A DNA stretch of 64,000 nucleotides from contig NZ_JADYWU010000001.1 in assembly GCF_015864665.1 (NCBI RefSeq), positions 1,302,001 to 1,366,000 on the forward strand. The letters are read 5' to 3'. Made by a program: the position numbers and the translations under genes. The notes under the pieces are model-generated. The model was not told where the DNA came from, made no database searches, and saw only the letters and a program-made list of their open reading frames with translations. Positions within the stretch are counted from its first letter, which is position 1, and every line of letters begins with the position of its first letter. The DNA is from Salinibacterium sp. SWN167 (lineage in GTDB: Bacteria > Actinomycetota > Actinomycetes > Actinomycetales > Microbacteriaceae). Below, in pieces: positions 44,118 to 56,480 of the stretch.

Positions 44118-44160
44118 TTGACGCTGCCGTCACCTATGTGTAAGTTTTTTATTACAGGTG
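44118..44160 (+). promoter_or_regulatory. Promoter and inverted repeat of the ArsR-type gene
   Basis: TTGACG (44118-44123) and TAAGTT (44141-44146) are spaced by 17 nt. CACCT-(ATG)-TGTAA (44131-44143) and TTACAGGTG (44152-44160) form an inverted repeat over the -10 box, suited to binding of a dimeric repressor such as the gene's own product. Confidence 0.5.
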
Positions 44161-44171
44161 AAAGGATTCTC

Positions 44172-44540
44172 GTGAATTCAGAAGAGCTCGGAGCGTGGTT
44201 GGCTGCAGTGGCTAACCCGCAGCGCATGCGCATTTTGGCCGAACTATCGACCGGCCAGAAGCACGTGAGCGAGCTCGCTCGTCGCGTCGGAATGTCCCGC
44301 CCGTTGCTCTACATGCACCTCGCCAAGCTTGAAGAAGCGGGCTTTGTTGCCGGGCATCACGAACTGAGCGACGACGGCAAAGCTCTGAAGCTCTTCGAGG
44401 TAGTTCCTTTTCGCGTCACGGTGACCCCCGCTCTCCTGGCGAGAGCGGTCGCGAAGTCGGCGGCAGCTACTGCGGCTCCTGAAATCGCCGATGGCGACGC
44501 TCACCCATCCCACAACAGCAACTCTCACGAAGGAAAATAA
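44172..44540 (+). CDS. ArsR-like winged-helix transcriptional regulator
   Basis: 122 residues. Winged helix: NPQRMRILAELSTGQKHVSE, LARRVGMSRPLLYMHLAKLE, followed by an extended C-terminus. No Cys ligands of metal-sensing ArsR proteins are present, so the signal is not a thiol-bound metal. GTG 44172 has GAAAGGA 6 nt upstream; an earlier start at 44118 would lie on the promoter. It is followed by, and overlaps by one base (TAATG), a small membrane protein. Confidence 0.85.
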   Translation: MNSEELGAWLAAVANPQRMRILAELSTGQKHVSELARRVGMSRPLLYMHLAKLEEAGFVAGHHELSDDGKALKLFEVVPFRVTVTPALLARAVAKSAAATAAPEIADGDAHPSHNSNSHEGK

Positions 44541-44794
44541 TGGAAATCTTCTATACCCTCTGGTTTTGGCTCGCCACGGTTGCCGTAGTGGGCATCATCG
44601 CCGGCGTCATTACAAACGCCGTCAACAAGAAGGCCGAAACGGCAAAGCACGTTGCGGATGCGCAAGCGGGCGGCGATTATCGGGCGCTTGCCGAGCAGAC
44701 GCTCGAAGCCAACCAGATGCTCATTCAGCGACTGGATGCCATTGAACTTCGGCTCGCTGGCGTCGAGAAGACGCTCACTGACATCCCGCAGTAA
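44540..44794 (+). CDS. Small single-pass membrane protein
   Basis: 84 residues: one N-terminal helix (FWLATVAVVGIIAGVITNAV) and a charged cytoplasmic coiled-coil-like tail (residues 28-84). No enzymatic motif. Translationally coupled to the ArsR-like regulator (one-base overlap), a pairing seen in some Gram-positive bacteria for membrane-linked regulators. The family is not recognised. Confidence 0.72.
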   Translation: MEIFYTLWFWLATVAVVGIIAGVITNAVNKKAETAKHVADAQAGGDYRALAEQTLEANQMLIQRLDAIELRLAGVEKTLTDIPQ

Positions 44795-44827
44795 GAACTT
44801 GCCCAGCAACTCGTCTCGTACACTTGG

Positions 44828-45994
44828 GTGATGAAGGTTTTAGCGGCGATGAGTGGCGGAGTGGACTCCGCGGTTGCTGCCGCGCGTGCAGTCGAGGCGG
44901 GGCATGAGGTTGTTGGGGTGCATTTGGCGCTGAGCCGTCAGCCTGGAACCCTGCGCACTGGTGCTCGCGGTTGCTGCACGATTGAAGATTCTATGGATGC
45001 CCAACGGGCGGCCAATATGATTGGCATCCCGTATTACGTCTGGGACTTCTCCGAGCGTTTCAAGCTCGATGTCGTGGATGATTTCATTGCCGAGTATTCG
45101 GCTGGGCGCACCCCGAACCCCTGCATGCGTTGCAATGAGCGCATCAAGTTTGCGGCTCTCCTTGAGAAGGCGGTTGCTCTCGGGTTCGATGCGGTTGCGA
45201 CAGGTCACTACGCCAACATCGTTGAAGATGAGAATGGCAATCGTGAGCTTCACCGTGCTGCGGCCTGGGCGAAAGACCAGTCCTATGTTCTTGGCGTGCT
45301 CACGACGGAGCAACTTGCGCACAGTATGTTCCCGCTTGGGTCTACGCCGTCGAAGGCAGAGATTCGTGCTGAGGCCGCAGAGCGTGGTTTCTCGGTAGCG
45401 AACAAGCCTGATTCTCACGACATTTGCTTTATCCCTGATGGCAACACTCGCGGCTGGTTGGCCGACAAAGTTGGTGCAGAGCAGGGCGAAATTCTTGACC
45501 GCAATGGCGAGGTTCTCGGCAAGCACGAGGGTGCTGTCGCGTTCACGATTGGCCAGCGCAAGGGCCTCAACGTTGGTTATCCCACGGATGACGGCAAGCC
45601 CCGTTTCGTGTTGGAGATTCGTCCCAAGACCAACGAGGTCGTTGTCGGCCCCCGCGAAGCTCTTGCCCTCTCCGAAGTCGCTGGCACCAAGTTTTCGTGG
45701 GCGGGGCTCGATCCGCTCGCCTCTGGCTTCATCAGCGAGCCCGGTGCAAGCTTTGAGTGCCACGTTCAAGTGCGCGCACACTCCGATCCGATGCCCGCTA
45801 CCGCTCGCATTGCTCCGGCAACAGAGGGTGTCGACAACGTCGGCGATGCGAAGGGCCCCGAGCTCATCGTGCGGCCCCACGAGCCGCTCATTGGTGTCTC
45901 ACCCGGCCAGACTGCGGTTCTTTACGTAGGCACACGAGTGCTCGGCCAGTGCACGATTGCACGCACGGTGTCTGCGGTTCCCGTCGGGGTCTAA
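44828..45994 (+). CDS. mnmA: tRNA-specific 2-thiouridylase MnmA
   Basis: 388 residues. Inserts sulfur at U34 of tRNA(Lys/Glu/Gln). P-loop [13 protein letters not shown]; the catalytic cysteines are in [16 protein letters not shown] and [11 protein letters not shown]; the C-terminal beta-barrel domain is present. The upstream cysteine desulfurase is a likely sulfur donor. No clear Shine-Dalgarno precedes the ATG. Confidence 0.96.
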   Translation: MMKVLAAMSGGVDSAVAAARAVEAGHEVVGVHLALSRQPGTLRTGARGCCTIEDSMDAQRAANMIGIPYYVWDFSERFKLDVVDDFIAEYSAGRTPNPCMRCNERIKFAALLEKAVALGFDAVATGHYANIVEDENGNRELHRAAAWAKDQSYVLGVLTTEQLAHSMFPLGSTPSKAEIRAEAAERGFSVANKPDSHDICFIPDGNTRGWLADKVGAEQGEILDRNGEVLGKHEGAVAFTIGQRKGLNVGYPTDDGKPRFVLEIRPKTNEVVVGPREALALSEVAGTKFSWAGLDPLASGFISEPGASFECHVQVRAHSDPMPATARIAPATEGVDNVGDAKGPELIVRPHEPLIGVSPGQTAVLYVGTRVLGQCTIARTVSAVPVGV

Positions 45995-46067
45995 ACACCT
46001 CGCTCGACGCGTGCGCTTCGTTGGCGCATTTGCACACTCAGAAGTCAGTGCCGCTGTTTACACTTGA

Positions 46068-48392
<2,325 letters not shown>

Positions 48393-48520
48393 AACTATGC
48401 AAAACCACCGTATTGCCTTCGGTTTACCCCCGAACAGGGCGATACTGCCTTAGGATTAGCTGAACGTGTTCGTGTGCGGGGATGGCGCACGGTCAATGTT
48501 CCTGAGGGGAATACCCGTCG

Positions 48521-49888
48521 TTGCTGATTGAAATTGCACTCGTTTTAGCTACCTCGGTCGTCGGCTTACCCGCCACCGAGGCCTCTGGCGCGCCCGAAGT
48601 GCAGTTCAGTTCGATCGTCACGAGCGATGCGCCAGCCCCCTTCGTGGGCCCCGTTGTCGATACCACCGGTGCGGTGAGCGGTTCTGCAGTCGGCACTTCC
48701 ACCTTCAGCGGTCGCACTCTGACAGCGCTCGCGAGCATTCCCGCCGGCGGCATTTCGGAGTACCTCGCAGCTCGCCCGGGCGCCGTCGAGCAAATTCTCC
48801 TTTCGCAACCGCCCGCGCAAGAAGTGGCATTGTGGTGGGGCGATTTGGCTACCGATCGCCGCGCCGCGCTCGAAGTGGCGAGTCCGCAACTGCTCGGCAA
48901 CCTTGAGGGCGTGCCCTACACGATTCGCGACGTCAGCAACCGCACAGTGCTTGATGAGACGATCGCGGAACTTTCTTCGGTTGTAGATTCGGATGCCGGT
49001 CGTGCGGTGCAGCAGAGCGCACGCCAGCAACTCAGCATGTTGTCCTCCATTTCGGAGGCTCTCGTTTTCGATAGTGCGAGCCCTGAGCGCACTCTGGTCA
49101 CCTTGGACGTCACCGGGCAGGGCCGCGCTGCCATCGTGCTGGGCGATCTGAACGATGCCGATTACGTGAGTTTCTTGGTGCCGGGCATGTTCTTCACCAT
49201 CGAGGGTCAGATGTCGTATTGGGCGGATGCCGCCAACACGCTCTACACCGAGCAACAGGCGTGGCTTGAATACTTTGATTCTCAGTCGGTCTTCACGAGC
49301 AACGAGACGGTCGCGACGGTCGCGTGGATCGGCTACGACACCCCCAATCTCACTAACGTGGGGGCGATCGATAACGCCGTGCAAGGCCGTGACACCTTGG
49401 CAAATGCCATTCTCGGTCTGCAGGCGCAGCGAGGTGCCGATCAGCCCTATATTTCGGTAGTGGCCCATTCCTATGGAACAACGGCGGCAATGATGGCGTT
49501 GTCGGAGTACGACTTCCAGATCGATGCTTTGGCGATGGTGGGTTCGCCCGGCAGTCCCGCAGAGTCGGTCGCTGATTTGAATGTGCGCAACGGCAACGTG
49601 TTTGTGGGGGAGGCCGCGTGGGATCCGATTCCCAACAGCTCCTACTTTGGTGCAGATCCTGGCACCGCATCCTTCGGCGCTCAGTCGCTCGGAGTGAGCG
49701 GCAGCTTCGACGTGATTCAGAAGCAAGAACTCGCCGGTTCTATTGGTCACAACGAATACTTCACTCCTGGCACCGAAGCAATGCGCAACTTCGCTTTGAT
49801 GTGCATCGGTCGCGGCGACCTCGTTATCCCTGAAGGTATCCCGGTTATCGAGCGGGCCTACGGCTCAACGACACACAATCAGAGTTGA
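48521..49888 (+). CDS. Secreted alpha/beta hydrolase (DUF1023-like)
   Basis: 455 residues with an N-terminal hydrophobic signal (IEIALVLATSVVGLPATEA). A mid-region domain resembles actinobacterial DUF1023: VAWIGYDTPNL, then the nucleophile motif VVAHSYGTTAAM and a C-terminal IGHNEYF with the His. TTG 48521 is the only start after an in-frame stop; GAGGGGA lies 10 nt upstream. It is likely a surface esterase; the substrate is unknown. The stop overlaps the next ATG (TGATG). Confidence 0.85.
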   Translation: MLIEIALVLATSVVGLPATEASGAPEVQFSSIVTSDAPAPFVGPVVDTTGAVSGSAVGTSTFSGRTLTALASIPAGGISEYLAARPGAVEQILLSQPPAQEVALWWGDLATDRRAALEVASPQLLGNLEGVPYTIRDVSNRTVLDETIAELSSVVDSDAGRAVQQSARQQLSMLSSISEALVFDSASPERTLVTLDVTGQGRAAIVLGDLNDADYVSFLVPGMFFTIEGQMSYWADAANTLYTEQQAWLEYFDSQSVFTSNETVATVAWIGYDTPNLTNVGAIDNAVQGRDTLANAILGLQAQRGADQPYISVVAHSYGTTAAMMALSEYDFQIDALAMVGSPGSPAESVADLNVRNGNVFVGEAAWDPIPNSSYFGADPGTASFGAQSLGVSGSFDVIQKQELAGSIGHNEYFTPGTEAMRNFALMCIGRGDLVIPEGIPVIERAYGSTTHNQS

Positions 49889-50883
49889 TGGCGCGACGCC
49901 CCAAGCACCAGCTCCGGCTGGCGGAGCCGATAGCTGGCGACCGTAAGCTGATCGAACTCGTTCAGCACCGCGTGCGCCCCCGAGGTCACAATGTGATGAG
50001 TGTGGCGTTGTGGAATGCGGGGCAGTGGCGCACTGCTCAGTTCGGTGCGGAGGACGAGCGCACTTTCGAAATCGGCTCCGTCACTAAAACCATCACGGCG
50101 TCGCTGTTCGCACTCGCGCTCGAGAACGGTGAAGTAACCACCGAAACGACCGCGGGCGAACTGCTGGAGCTGGGAGAATGCCCCGCAGCCGCTGTCACCT
50201 TAGAAAACATCGCTACTCAGCACAGCGGGCTACCGCGGCTGCCGGTGAGCTTCGCCGAGTTCCGTCGGGGCAACCGGGCGGTGAAGGCTGGCCGTGACCC
50301 GTATACGGCATCCGTTGCTGAGCTCGTCAGCCAGACAGCTGCCACTCCGCTAGGAAAGCCGGGAGTTTTTTCGTATTCGAATCTGGGGTTCGCTCTGCTG
50401 GGTCAGGCTCTTGCCGTAGCTGCCGGCCGGGTCTATTCCGAGCTCGTTGCCGAGCGCATAGCCGCTCCGTTGAGGCTCGCGCACACGGCTTCGTTCGCGA
50501 CCGCCGCCGAACTTCCCATCGAAGCGCCAACGGGTTTCGACGCACGGGGCAGAGCCAGCGACGCGTGGACGATGAATGCGTATGGGCCGGCGGGCAACAT
50601 CCGCTCTACCCTGCCCGACATGATGCGATACGTCGAGGCGCAACTCGACAGCAGTGCGCCTGGCGTCGCCGCTACAACCCCACGCATCGCCGTGCCGCGG
50701 CAGGGACGAATCGGCTACGCCTGGCTCACGAACCCCGACGGGATCACGTGGCACAACGGTATGACCGGCGGCTTCGCGAGCTTTGTCGGGTTCGAACGAG
50801 AGCGCTCGCGGGCAGTTGTCGTACTGAGTAATACGGCCGTGAGTGTCGATGCTCTCGCCCTGTCGCTCCTCGCCGCTCGCTAA
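49888..50883 (+). CDS. Serine hydrolase / penicillin-binding-protein-like (beta-lactamase superfamily)
   Basis: 331 residues without a signal peptide. Class C-like motifs: SxxK in GSVTKTIT, YxN in FSYSNLGFALLG, and H-x-G in WHNGMTGG, the third motif in esterase/peptidase style (HxG rather than KTG). Such proteins are usually esterases or D-aminopeptidases rather than beta-lactamases. Coupled to the preceding hydrolase gene by a one-base overlap (TGATG). Confidence 0.87.
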   Translation: MARRPKHQLRLAEPIAGDRKLIELVQHRVRPRGHNVMSVALWNAGQWRTAQFGAEDERTFEIGSVTKTITASLFALALENGEVTTETTAGELLELGECPAAAVTLENIATQHSGLPRLPVSFAEFRRGNRAVKAGRDPYTASVAELVSQTAATPLGKPGVFSYSNLGFALLGQALAVAAGRVYSELVAERIAAPLRLAHTASFATAAELPIEAPTGFDARGRASDAWTMNAYGPAGNIRSTLPDMMRYVEAQLDSSAPGVAATTPRIAVPRQGRIGYAWLTNPDGITWHNGMTGGFASFVGFERERSRAVVVLSNTAVSVDALALSLLAAR

Positions 50884-50894
50884 GCCGAATACAC

Positions 50895-50900
50895 TTATAC
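50895..50900 (+). promoter_or_regulatory. -10 box upstream of gatC
   Basis: TTATAC fits a -10 hexamer 34 nt before the gatC ATG. CGGAG at 50925-50929 is the probable Shine-Dalgarno. No -35 element is evident. Confidence 0.35.
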
Positions 50901-50933
50901 GGTTCCCTGTCTGTTTCCCATCTTCGGAGCTCC

Positions 50934-51248
50934 ATGACTGACACCAATCCTGGTGCGATCACCAGCGAGGTCGTTTCGCACCTCGCCTCGCTCGCCCGTA
51001 TCGCCCTCACCACTGATGAAATCGAGAAGCTCACTGGCGAGCTCGGCGCAATCGTCAATTCTGTGGCCAAGGTCAGCGAAGTCGCTACCGATGATGTTCC
51101 GGCAACGAGTCATCCGATTCCGTTGAGCAATGTTTTCCGCGCCGATGTTCCCGGAGTCACGCTCACTACTGAGCAGGCGCTGGCAGGAGCACCCGAGCAC
51201 GATGGTTCACGTTTTGCGGTTAGCGCGATTCTGGGAGAAGAGCAGTAA
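50934..51248 (+). CDS. gatC: Asp/Glu-tRNA amidotransferase subunit C
   Basis: 104 residues of the GatC family. [31 protein letters not shown] forms the helical part wrapped around GatA. With GatA and GatB it converts misacylated Glu-tRNA(Gln) or Asp-tRNA(Asn) to the amides. The gatA ATG overlaps its stop by one base. Confidence 0.93.
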   Translation: MTDTNPGAITSEVVSHLASLARIALTTDEIEKLTGELGAIVNSVAKVSEVATDDVPATSHPIPLSNVFRADVPGVTLTTEQALAGAPEHDGSRFAVSAILGEEQ

Positions 51249-52762
51249 TGGCAGATCTGAACGACCTCACCCGCCTGTCGGCATCCGAGCTGGCTACCAA
51301 GCTGAGCTCAGGCGAAGTCTCGTCCGTTGAAGCAACTCAAGCGCACCTCGACCGTATTGCTGCCGTCGATGACAAGGTTCACGCGTTCTTGCACGTATCA
51401 GCGGATGCTCTGGCCAACGCCAAGCGCATCGACGAGCGTCGTGCGGCAGGGGAGTCGCTGGGCGAGCTCGCCGGTGTGCCCGTTGCCGTCAAAGATGTGC
51501 TCTGCACGATCGATATGCCCACCACCGCTGGGTCCAAAATTCTTGAAGGCTGGGTTCCGCCCTACGACGCCACTCCCGTGGCGAAGCTGCGTGCGGCCGG
51601 CCTGATTCCGCTCGGCAAGACCAACATGGATGAGTTCGCCATGGGGTCGTCAACCGAGCACTCGGCGTATGGTCCGACTCATAACCCGTGGGATCTCGAC
51701 CGGATCCCCGGTGGGTCCGGTGGTGGCTCGGCCGCGGCAGTGTCCGCGTTTGAAGCTCCGCTCGCCCTCGGTTCTGACACCGGTGGATCGATCCGTCAGC
51801 CGGCATCCGTCACGGGTTCTGTTGGTGTCAAGCCCACCTACGGTGGCGTATCGCGCTACGGTGCGATCGCGTTGGCGTCGTCGCTCGACCAGGTTGGCCC
51901 CGTTTCGCGCACCGTTCTCGACTCGGCGTTGCTGCACGATGTCATTGGTGGCTGGGACCCGCGCGACTCCACGTCGCTCAACGAGCAGTGGCCGTCGTTT
52001 GCTGCTGCCGCTCGTGCCGGTGCCGCCGCCGAAAGCCTCAAGGGCCTGCGCGTTGGTGTCATCAAGCAGCTCGACAGCCCCGGCTTCCAGGCCGGTGTCT
52101 CGCAACGCTTCCACGAAGCACTGCAGCTGCTCACCGATTTCGGTGCCGAGATCGTTGAAGTGGATGCTCCGCACTTTGAGTACGCCGTCGAGGCGTACTA
52201 CCTCATCCTCCCCGCCGAGGCGTCGAGTAACCTCGCCAAATTTGACTCGGTGCGCTTCGGCCTCCGCGTCACGCCCGAAGGCGGCGGAACCGTCGAAGAC
52301 GTGATGGCAGCGACCCGCGAAGCCGGTTTCGGTGATGAGGTCAAGCGCCGCATCATCCTCGGCACGTATGCGCTCAGTGCCGGCTATTACGACGCCTACT
52401 ACGGCAGCGCGCAGAAGGTGCGCACGCTCATTCAGCGCGACTTTGCTGCAGCGTTCGAGAAGGCTGACGTTCTCGTCTCGCCCTCGGCGCCGACGACCGC
52501 GTTCAAGCTCGGTGAGAAGCTCGAAGACCCGATGGCGATGTACCTCAACGACGTCACGACGATTCCGGCTAACCTTGCGGGCATCCCCGGTATGGGTCTT
52601 CCGATGGGGCTCGCTCCCGAGGATGGTCTTCCCACTGGCTTCCAGATCATGGCTCCGGCTCGCGGCGATGCTCGTCTCTACGAGGTTGGCGCGACGCTCG
52701 AGCGCTTGCTGGAGCAGCAGTGGGGCCACACCCTGCCGAGTCAGGCTCCGTCGCTCGGCTAG
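51248..52762 (+). CDS. gatA: Asp/Glu-tRNA amidotransferase subunit A
   Basis: 504 residues of the amidase-signature family, producing ammonia from glutamine. The Ser-cisSer-Lys triad lies in [21 protein letters not shown] and [12 protein letters not shown]. Family regions [20 protein letters not shown] and [13 protein letters not shown] are intact. Its 3' end overlaps the convergent CGNR gene by 4 nt. GatB is not directly downstream. Confidence 0.97.
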   Translation: MADLNDLTRLSASELATKLSSGEVSSVEATQAHLDRIAAVDDKVHAFLHVSADALANAKRIDERRAAGESLGELAGVPVAVKDVLCTIDMPTTAGSKILEGWVPPYDATPVAKLRAAGLIPLGKTNMDEFAMGSSTEHSAYGPTHNPWDLDRIPGGSGGGSAAAVSAFEAPLALGSDTGGSIRQPASVTGSVGVKPTYGGVSRYGAIALASSLDQVGPVSRTVLDSALLHDVIGGWDPRDSTSLNEQWPSFAAAARAGAAAESLKGLRVGVIKQLDSPGFQAGVSQRFHEALQLLTDFGAEIVEVDAPHFEYAVEAYYLILPAEASSNLAKFDSVRFGLRVTPEGGGTVEDVMAATREAGFGDEVKRRIILGTYALSAGYYDAYYGSAQKVRTLIQRDFAAAFEKADVLVSPSAPTTAFKLGEKLEDPMAMYLNDVTTIPANLAGIPGMGLPMGLAPEDGLPTGFQIMAPARGDARLYEVGATLERLLEQQWGHTLPSQAPSLG

Positions 52763-53313
52763 TTGCCTTCTGCTTGCCGTTCGCGGTAGGCGATTTGATT
52801 CATCCGGTTTCCGCAACGGATGCTGCAGAAGCGGCGTGAGCCGTTGCGTGACAGGTCGGCCATGAGGCCTTCGCAATCGGGTGCTTGGCAGCGCCGCAAG
52901 CGCCACATGGCGTCGGAGCGCACGACGTCGACGAGGGCTAGGCCCACTTCTGCTTGAATACGCTCGGCAAGTGGGGCTTCGGGGTCATTGGCGTGCAGAT
53001 GCCAGTCGAAGTCGCCGTGTCGTGCCAAGAAGGGGAGCGCTTTCGCTTCGGCGAGCATGGCATTGATTTCTGTAGCGGCATCGTCGCGCGTGAGCTTCCA
53101 GACGCCGCGGATGCGGTCGCGAACCGCCCGAACTTCGGCGGCCTCGTTGTCGTCGCGGTCGATCCGACCGCTGAAGCGGAACTGCATCACGAGGGAGTGC
53201 ACTTGGTCGGTGGTTACGAGCTCATCAACACCGGATCTGCTCGCTAATTCGTGACTGTTGCCGAGCAATACGGCAAACTCGAGACTCTCCACCGTGTCAG
53301 GGGCAAATTGCAA
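52759..53313 (-). CDS. CGNR zinc-finger transcriptional regulator
   Basis: 184 residues: an N-terminal ABATE-type domain (about 1-130) and a C-terminal CGNR zinc finger with four Cys in [10 protein letters not shown] and [21 protein letters not shown] start with AAGGAG 5 nt upstream. It is divergent from an EamA-type exporter with 71 nt between, a pairing frequently seen in actinobacteria, so it probably regulates that gene. It interrupts the gatCAB cluster. Confidence 0.9.
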   Translation of the reverse strand: MQFAPDTVESLEFAVLLGNSHELASRSGVDELVTTDQVHSLVMQFRFSGRIDRDDNEAAEVRAVRDRIRGVWKLTRDDAATEINAMLAEAKALPFLARHGDFDWHLHANDPEAPLAERIQAEVGLALVDVVRSDAMWRLRRCQAPDCEGLMADLSRNGSRRFCSIRCGNRMNQIAYRERQAEGN

Positions 53314-53384
53314 TTTGACTCCTTATTTGTTTCGAGACTAGCGTCAGCAGAAATACTCGTCAATCTCGTTCAAAGCAGTCGCCC

Positions 53385-54428
53385 ATGAAACGTTCATCCA
53401 CCACCCTCGGCATGCTCATTGCGCTAGTTGCCGCAGCTAGTTTCGGGCTCTCCGGAGCACTCGTGAAGCCCGTGCTCGAAGCCGGCTGGAGCCCAGCGGC
53501 TGCCGTGACACTTCGAGTGCTTATTGGTGGTGCGGTGCTGGCGCCGTTCGCGATTATCGCTCTCAAAGGTCGCTGGTTCGCACTCTGGTACGCGCGCAGT
53601 CGCATCCTTCTCATGGCGATCATTGGCGTGTCAGGAACCCAGTTGGTGTACTTCGCGGCGATCGAACGCATTCCGGTCGGCATCGCGATCCTTTTGGAAT
53701 ACATGGCGCCGCTGTTGCTCGTCGCGTTCGCGTGGGTGACGTCACGACGCACGCCCAAGGCCGTTGTTCTTATCGGCTCCGTTGTCGCCCTTGGTGGACT
53801 CATCCTGGTCGTCTCTCCCGAGGGGTCCGGCGCCCTCGATCCGCTCGGAATTATCTTTGGAGCGTGTGCCGCTGTCGGTGCGGCTGTGTATTACGTGGTT
53901 GCGGCGCGCACGAGCGAAGGGCTTCCGGCCGTCGCGCTGGCATCGGCTGGCCTGCTGCTCGGCGGGCTCATTCTCGGTCTTGTCGGTCTCGTGGGCATTG
54001 TGCCGTTCGATATGCCGATGGTGGATGTCACGGTGCTCGGCATCGTGGCTCCGTGGTGGGTTCCGCTGCTCATCGTGGGTATCGTCGCGACCGGTATCGC
54101 GTATTCGACGAGCATCATGGCGAGCGAAATGCTCGGTTCTCGTCTCGCGTCGTTCGTCGGATTGCTCGAGGTCGTCACGGCGGCGATTTACGCCTGGCTG
54201 TTGATCGGCGAGAACCTGTCGATCATGCAATTCATCGGGGGAGCCCTGATTTTGGCCGGGATCGCCTTCGTTCGCTCCGAGAAGTCTGAAGAGTTCAGCG
54301 ACTTCACGATTGAGGCTGAAGCTATTCCGAGCGACGATGATGAACCAATTTTGGCCCCAGCATCCGCGCCGCTCGAACCGGGTACCGATACGGTGCCGCT
54401 GCGCCACGTACAATCATCTGGTGGCTAA
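53385..54428 (+). CDS. EamA/DMT family transporter
   Basis: 347 residues, about ten membrane helices in two EamA halves ([42 protein letters not shown]). The acidic C-terminal tail of 50 residues ([21 protein letters not shown]) is soluble and unusual. The family exports amino acids, nucleosides or other metabolites; the substrate is unknown. Its last 8 nt overlap the gatB start. Confidence 0.92.
   Translation: MKRSSTTLGMLIALVAAASFGLSGALVKPVLEAGWSPAAAVTLRVLIGGAVLAPFAIIALKGRWFALWYARSRILLMAIIGVSGTQLVYFAAIERIPVGIAILLEYMAPLLLVAFAWVTSRRTPKAVVLIGSVVALGGLILVVSPEGSGALDPLGIIFGACAAVGAAVYYVVAARTSEGLPAVALASAGLLLGGLILGLVGLVGIVPFDMPMVDVTVLGIVAPWWVPLLIVGIVATGIAYSTSIMASEMLGSRLASFVGLLEVVTAAIYAWLLIGENLSIMQFIGGALILAGIAFVRSEKSEEFSDFTIEAEAIPSDDDEPILAPASAPLEPGTDTVPLRHVQSSGG
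54409..54414 (+). promoter_or_regulatory. -10 box giving a leaderless gatB transcript
   Basis: TACAAT ends 6 nt before the gatB GTG (54421), placing the likely transcript start at the start codon. The same arrangement precedes the DUF2469 gene at 6939. gatB can thus be transcribed independently although it overlaps the EamA gene. Confidence 0.45.
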
Positions 54429-55938
54429 AGCTGAATTGATGGACTACGACAAAGCACTCGAACTATTTGAGCCGACGCTCGGTTTCGAGGTGCACGTCGA
54501 GTTGAATACCCAGACCAAGATGTTCTCGGATGCGCCGAACCCGGCAGCATCCGGTGCTGAGCACGGCGAACCGAACACCATGATCACTCCGGTAGATCTC
54601 GGTTTGCCCGGCAGCTTGCCTGTCGTCAACGAAGAGGCGATCAAGTATTCGATCTCTCTCGGTCTGGCGCTCGGCTGCCAGATTGCGCCGAGTTCGCGCT
54701 TTGCCCGCAAGAACTATTTCTACCCCGACCTAGCGAAGAACTACCAGATCAGCCAGTTCGATGAGCCGATTGCATTCGAGGGTTCTGTCGACATTGAGCT
54801 CGAGAGCGGTCGCACGATCACGATTCCAATCGAGCGCGCGCACATGGAAGAAGATGCGGGCAAGCTTACGCACGTGGGTGGCGCTACCGGTCGTATCCAG
54901 GGTGCCGAGTATTCGCTCGTCGATTACAACCGTGCTGGCGTTCCCCTCGTCGAGATCGTCACGCACATGATCACGGGCGCCGAAGCGGATGCTCCCGAGG
55001 TTGGCAAGGCTTACGTCTCGGCTATTCGTGACATCGTTCGTTCGCTCGGTATTTCTGAAGCCCGCATGGAGCGCGGCAACTTGCGCTGTGACGCGAACAT
55101 TTCGTTGAGCCCGCGGGGTTCTGGAAAGCTCGGCACGCGCACGGAGACCAAGAACGTGAACTCAATGCGCAGCGTTGAGCGCGCGGTTCGCTACGAAATT
55201 CAACGTCAGGCGGCCATTCTTCAGAAGGGTGGCACGATCACTCAGGAGACCCGCCACTGGCACGAAGACACCGGTGTTACCAGTGCTGGTCGCCCCAAGA
55301 GCGACGCTGATGACTACCGCTACTTCCCGGAGCCCGACCTTCTTCCGGTCGAACCTTCGCTTGAGCTTATTGAAGAGCTGCGTGCAGCGCTTCCCGAGCC
55401 TCCGGCCGAGCGTCGCAAGCGCCTGAAGGCCGCGTGGGGCTTCACTGACCTTGAATTCCGTGACGTCAACAACGCTGGGCTCTTCAGCGAGATTGAAGCG
55501 ACGGTTGAGGCCGGAACGACGCCAGCTCAAGCGCGCAAGTGGTGGACGGGGGAGATCGCTCGCCTCGCCAACCTCCAGGGTGCTGACGCCAGCTCGTTGA
55601 TTAGCCCCGCGGATGTCGCGGCTCTCGTTGCGCTCATGAACGACGGTGTTCTCAACGACAGTCTGGCCCGCCAGGTCCTCGAGGGTGTTGTCGCTGGCGA
55701 GGGTTCGCCCGCCGATGTTGTCGAGAGTCGTGGACTCAAGCTGGTGTCGGATGACGGCCCGCTCATTGCGGCGATCGATGAGGCACTTGCTGCTCAGCCT
55801 GACGTTCTTGCGAAGATTCGCGATGGCAAGGTTCAGGCTGCCGGTGCGGTTATTGGTGCGGTCATGAAGGCAATGAAGGGTCAGGCTGACGCCGCTCGCG
55901 TGCGTGAACTTGTCTTGGAGCGCGCTTCCGCCGAATAG
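54421..55938 (+). CDS. gatB: Asp/Glu-tRNA amidotransferase subunit B
   Basis: 505 residues. Phosphorylates and amidates the tRNA-bound Glu/Asp. [20 protein letters not shown] and [20 protein letters not shown] begin the catalytic cradle; the C-terminal helical and YqeY-like tail domains contact tRNA. GTG 54421 is chosen from a longer open frame. It is separated from gatA by 1.66 kb. Confidence 0.95.
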   Translation: MAKAELMDYDKALELFEPTLGFEVHVELNTQTKMFSDAPNPAASGAEHGEPNTMITPVDLGLPGSLPVVNEEAIKYSISLGLALGCQIAPSSRFARKNYFYPDLAKNYQISQFDEPIAFEGSVDIELESGRTITIPIERAHMEEDAGKLTHVGGATGRIQGAEYSLVDYNRAGVPLVEIVTHMITGAEADAPEVGKAYVSAIRDIVRSLGISEARMERGNLRCDANISLSPRGSGKLGTRTETKNVNSMRSVERAVRYEIQRQAAILQKGGTITQETRHWHEDTGVTSAGRPKSDADDYRYFPEPDLLPVEPSLELIEELRAALPEPPAERRKRLKAAWGFTDLEFRDVNNAGLFSEIEATVEAGTTPAQARKWWTGEIARLANLQGADASSLISPADVAALVALMNDGVLNDSLARQVLEGVVAGEGSPADVVESRGLKLVSDDGPLIAAIDEALAAQPDVLAKIRDGKVQAAGAVIGAVMKAMKGQADAARVRELVLERASAE

Positions 55939-55980
55939 GGCGAGCAGCACTTGTCGGCTGCAGGCAGTACCGTTGTGGTC

Positions 55981-56313
55981 ATGTCTGATTCTGCTGAACT
56001 CGTTGTCGAAATCCACGTACCGCTTACCCCCGACGCCAATGCGGCCGAGGGCGAGTCGCGGTTCCCGTGGATCGAATCGCTCGTGGAGTTCACGAACGAG
56101 CTCGAAGAGGGCGGCGAGATTTTTGTTGTCGAAGAGGGCGACGTGTTCAACGACGCTTATGTCATCGTGATCACTGGTGCCGACGAGTCGACGCTCACCG
56201 GCGTGGCCAATCGTGTTGCGAACCTTCCCGGCATCCCGACCGGCGTTTTTGCTGTGGTCACGGATGCCGATGCCGACGAGTTGGGGCAGGGCACGGTCGT
56301 CGAGATTTCGTAG
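55981..56313 (+). CDS. Conserved hypothetical acidic protein
   Basis: About 110 residues, strongly acidic, with alternating hydrophobic strands (GGEIFVVEEGDVFNDAYVIVITGA, TGVFAVVTDADADELGQGT) and no recognised family. ATG 55981 is chosen over TTG 55951 because no Shine-Dalgarno precedes either and the shorter form removes a poor N-terminus. It lies 42 nt after gatB. Coding potential is good and codon use matches its neighbours. Confidence 0.68.
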   Translation: MSDSAELVVEIHVPLTPDANAAEGESRFPWIESLVEFTNELEEGGEIFVVEEGDVFNDAYVIVITGADESTLTGVANRVANLPGIPTGVFAVVTDADADELGQGTVVEIS

Positions 56314-56326
56314 TCGCGCCAGCATC

Positions 56327-56348
56327 CAAACTTAGTCAAATTTGTTTG
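56327..56348 (+). promoter_or_regulatory. Inverted repeat upstream of the MFS gene
   Basis: CAAAC (56327-56331) and GTTTG (56344-56348) flank TTAGTCAAATTT in an AT-rich patch of an otherwise GC-rich region. It could be an operator for the transporter gene 133 nt downstream. The remaining gap 56349-56480 shows no gene. Confidence 0.3.
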
Positions 56349-56480
56349 TTTTGGAGAGCGGGCGGCATACACTTGAATGGCACCGCAGCCGCCAGTGTGA
56401 GCGCGTGATCACCCGCCGCACCGACGAGGAACCATCCGTTCCGTCTGCAGTAGCTTCGCACTACTGAAGAGCTCAACACC

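Noticed and set aside
48521-50883. Two adjacent hydrolases as a beta-lactam resistance unit
   Set aside because: The second protein has an HxG third motif and no signal peptide, unlike secreted beta-lactamases; esterase or peptidase activity is more likely.
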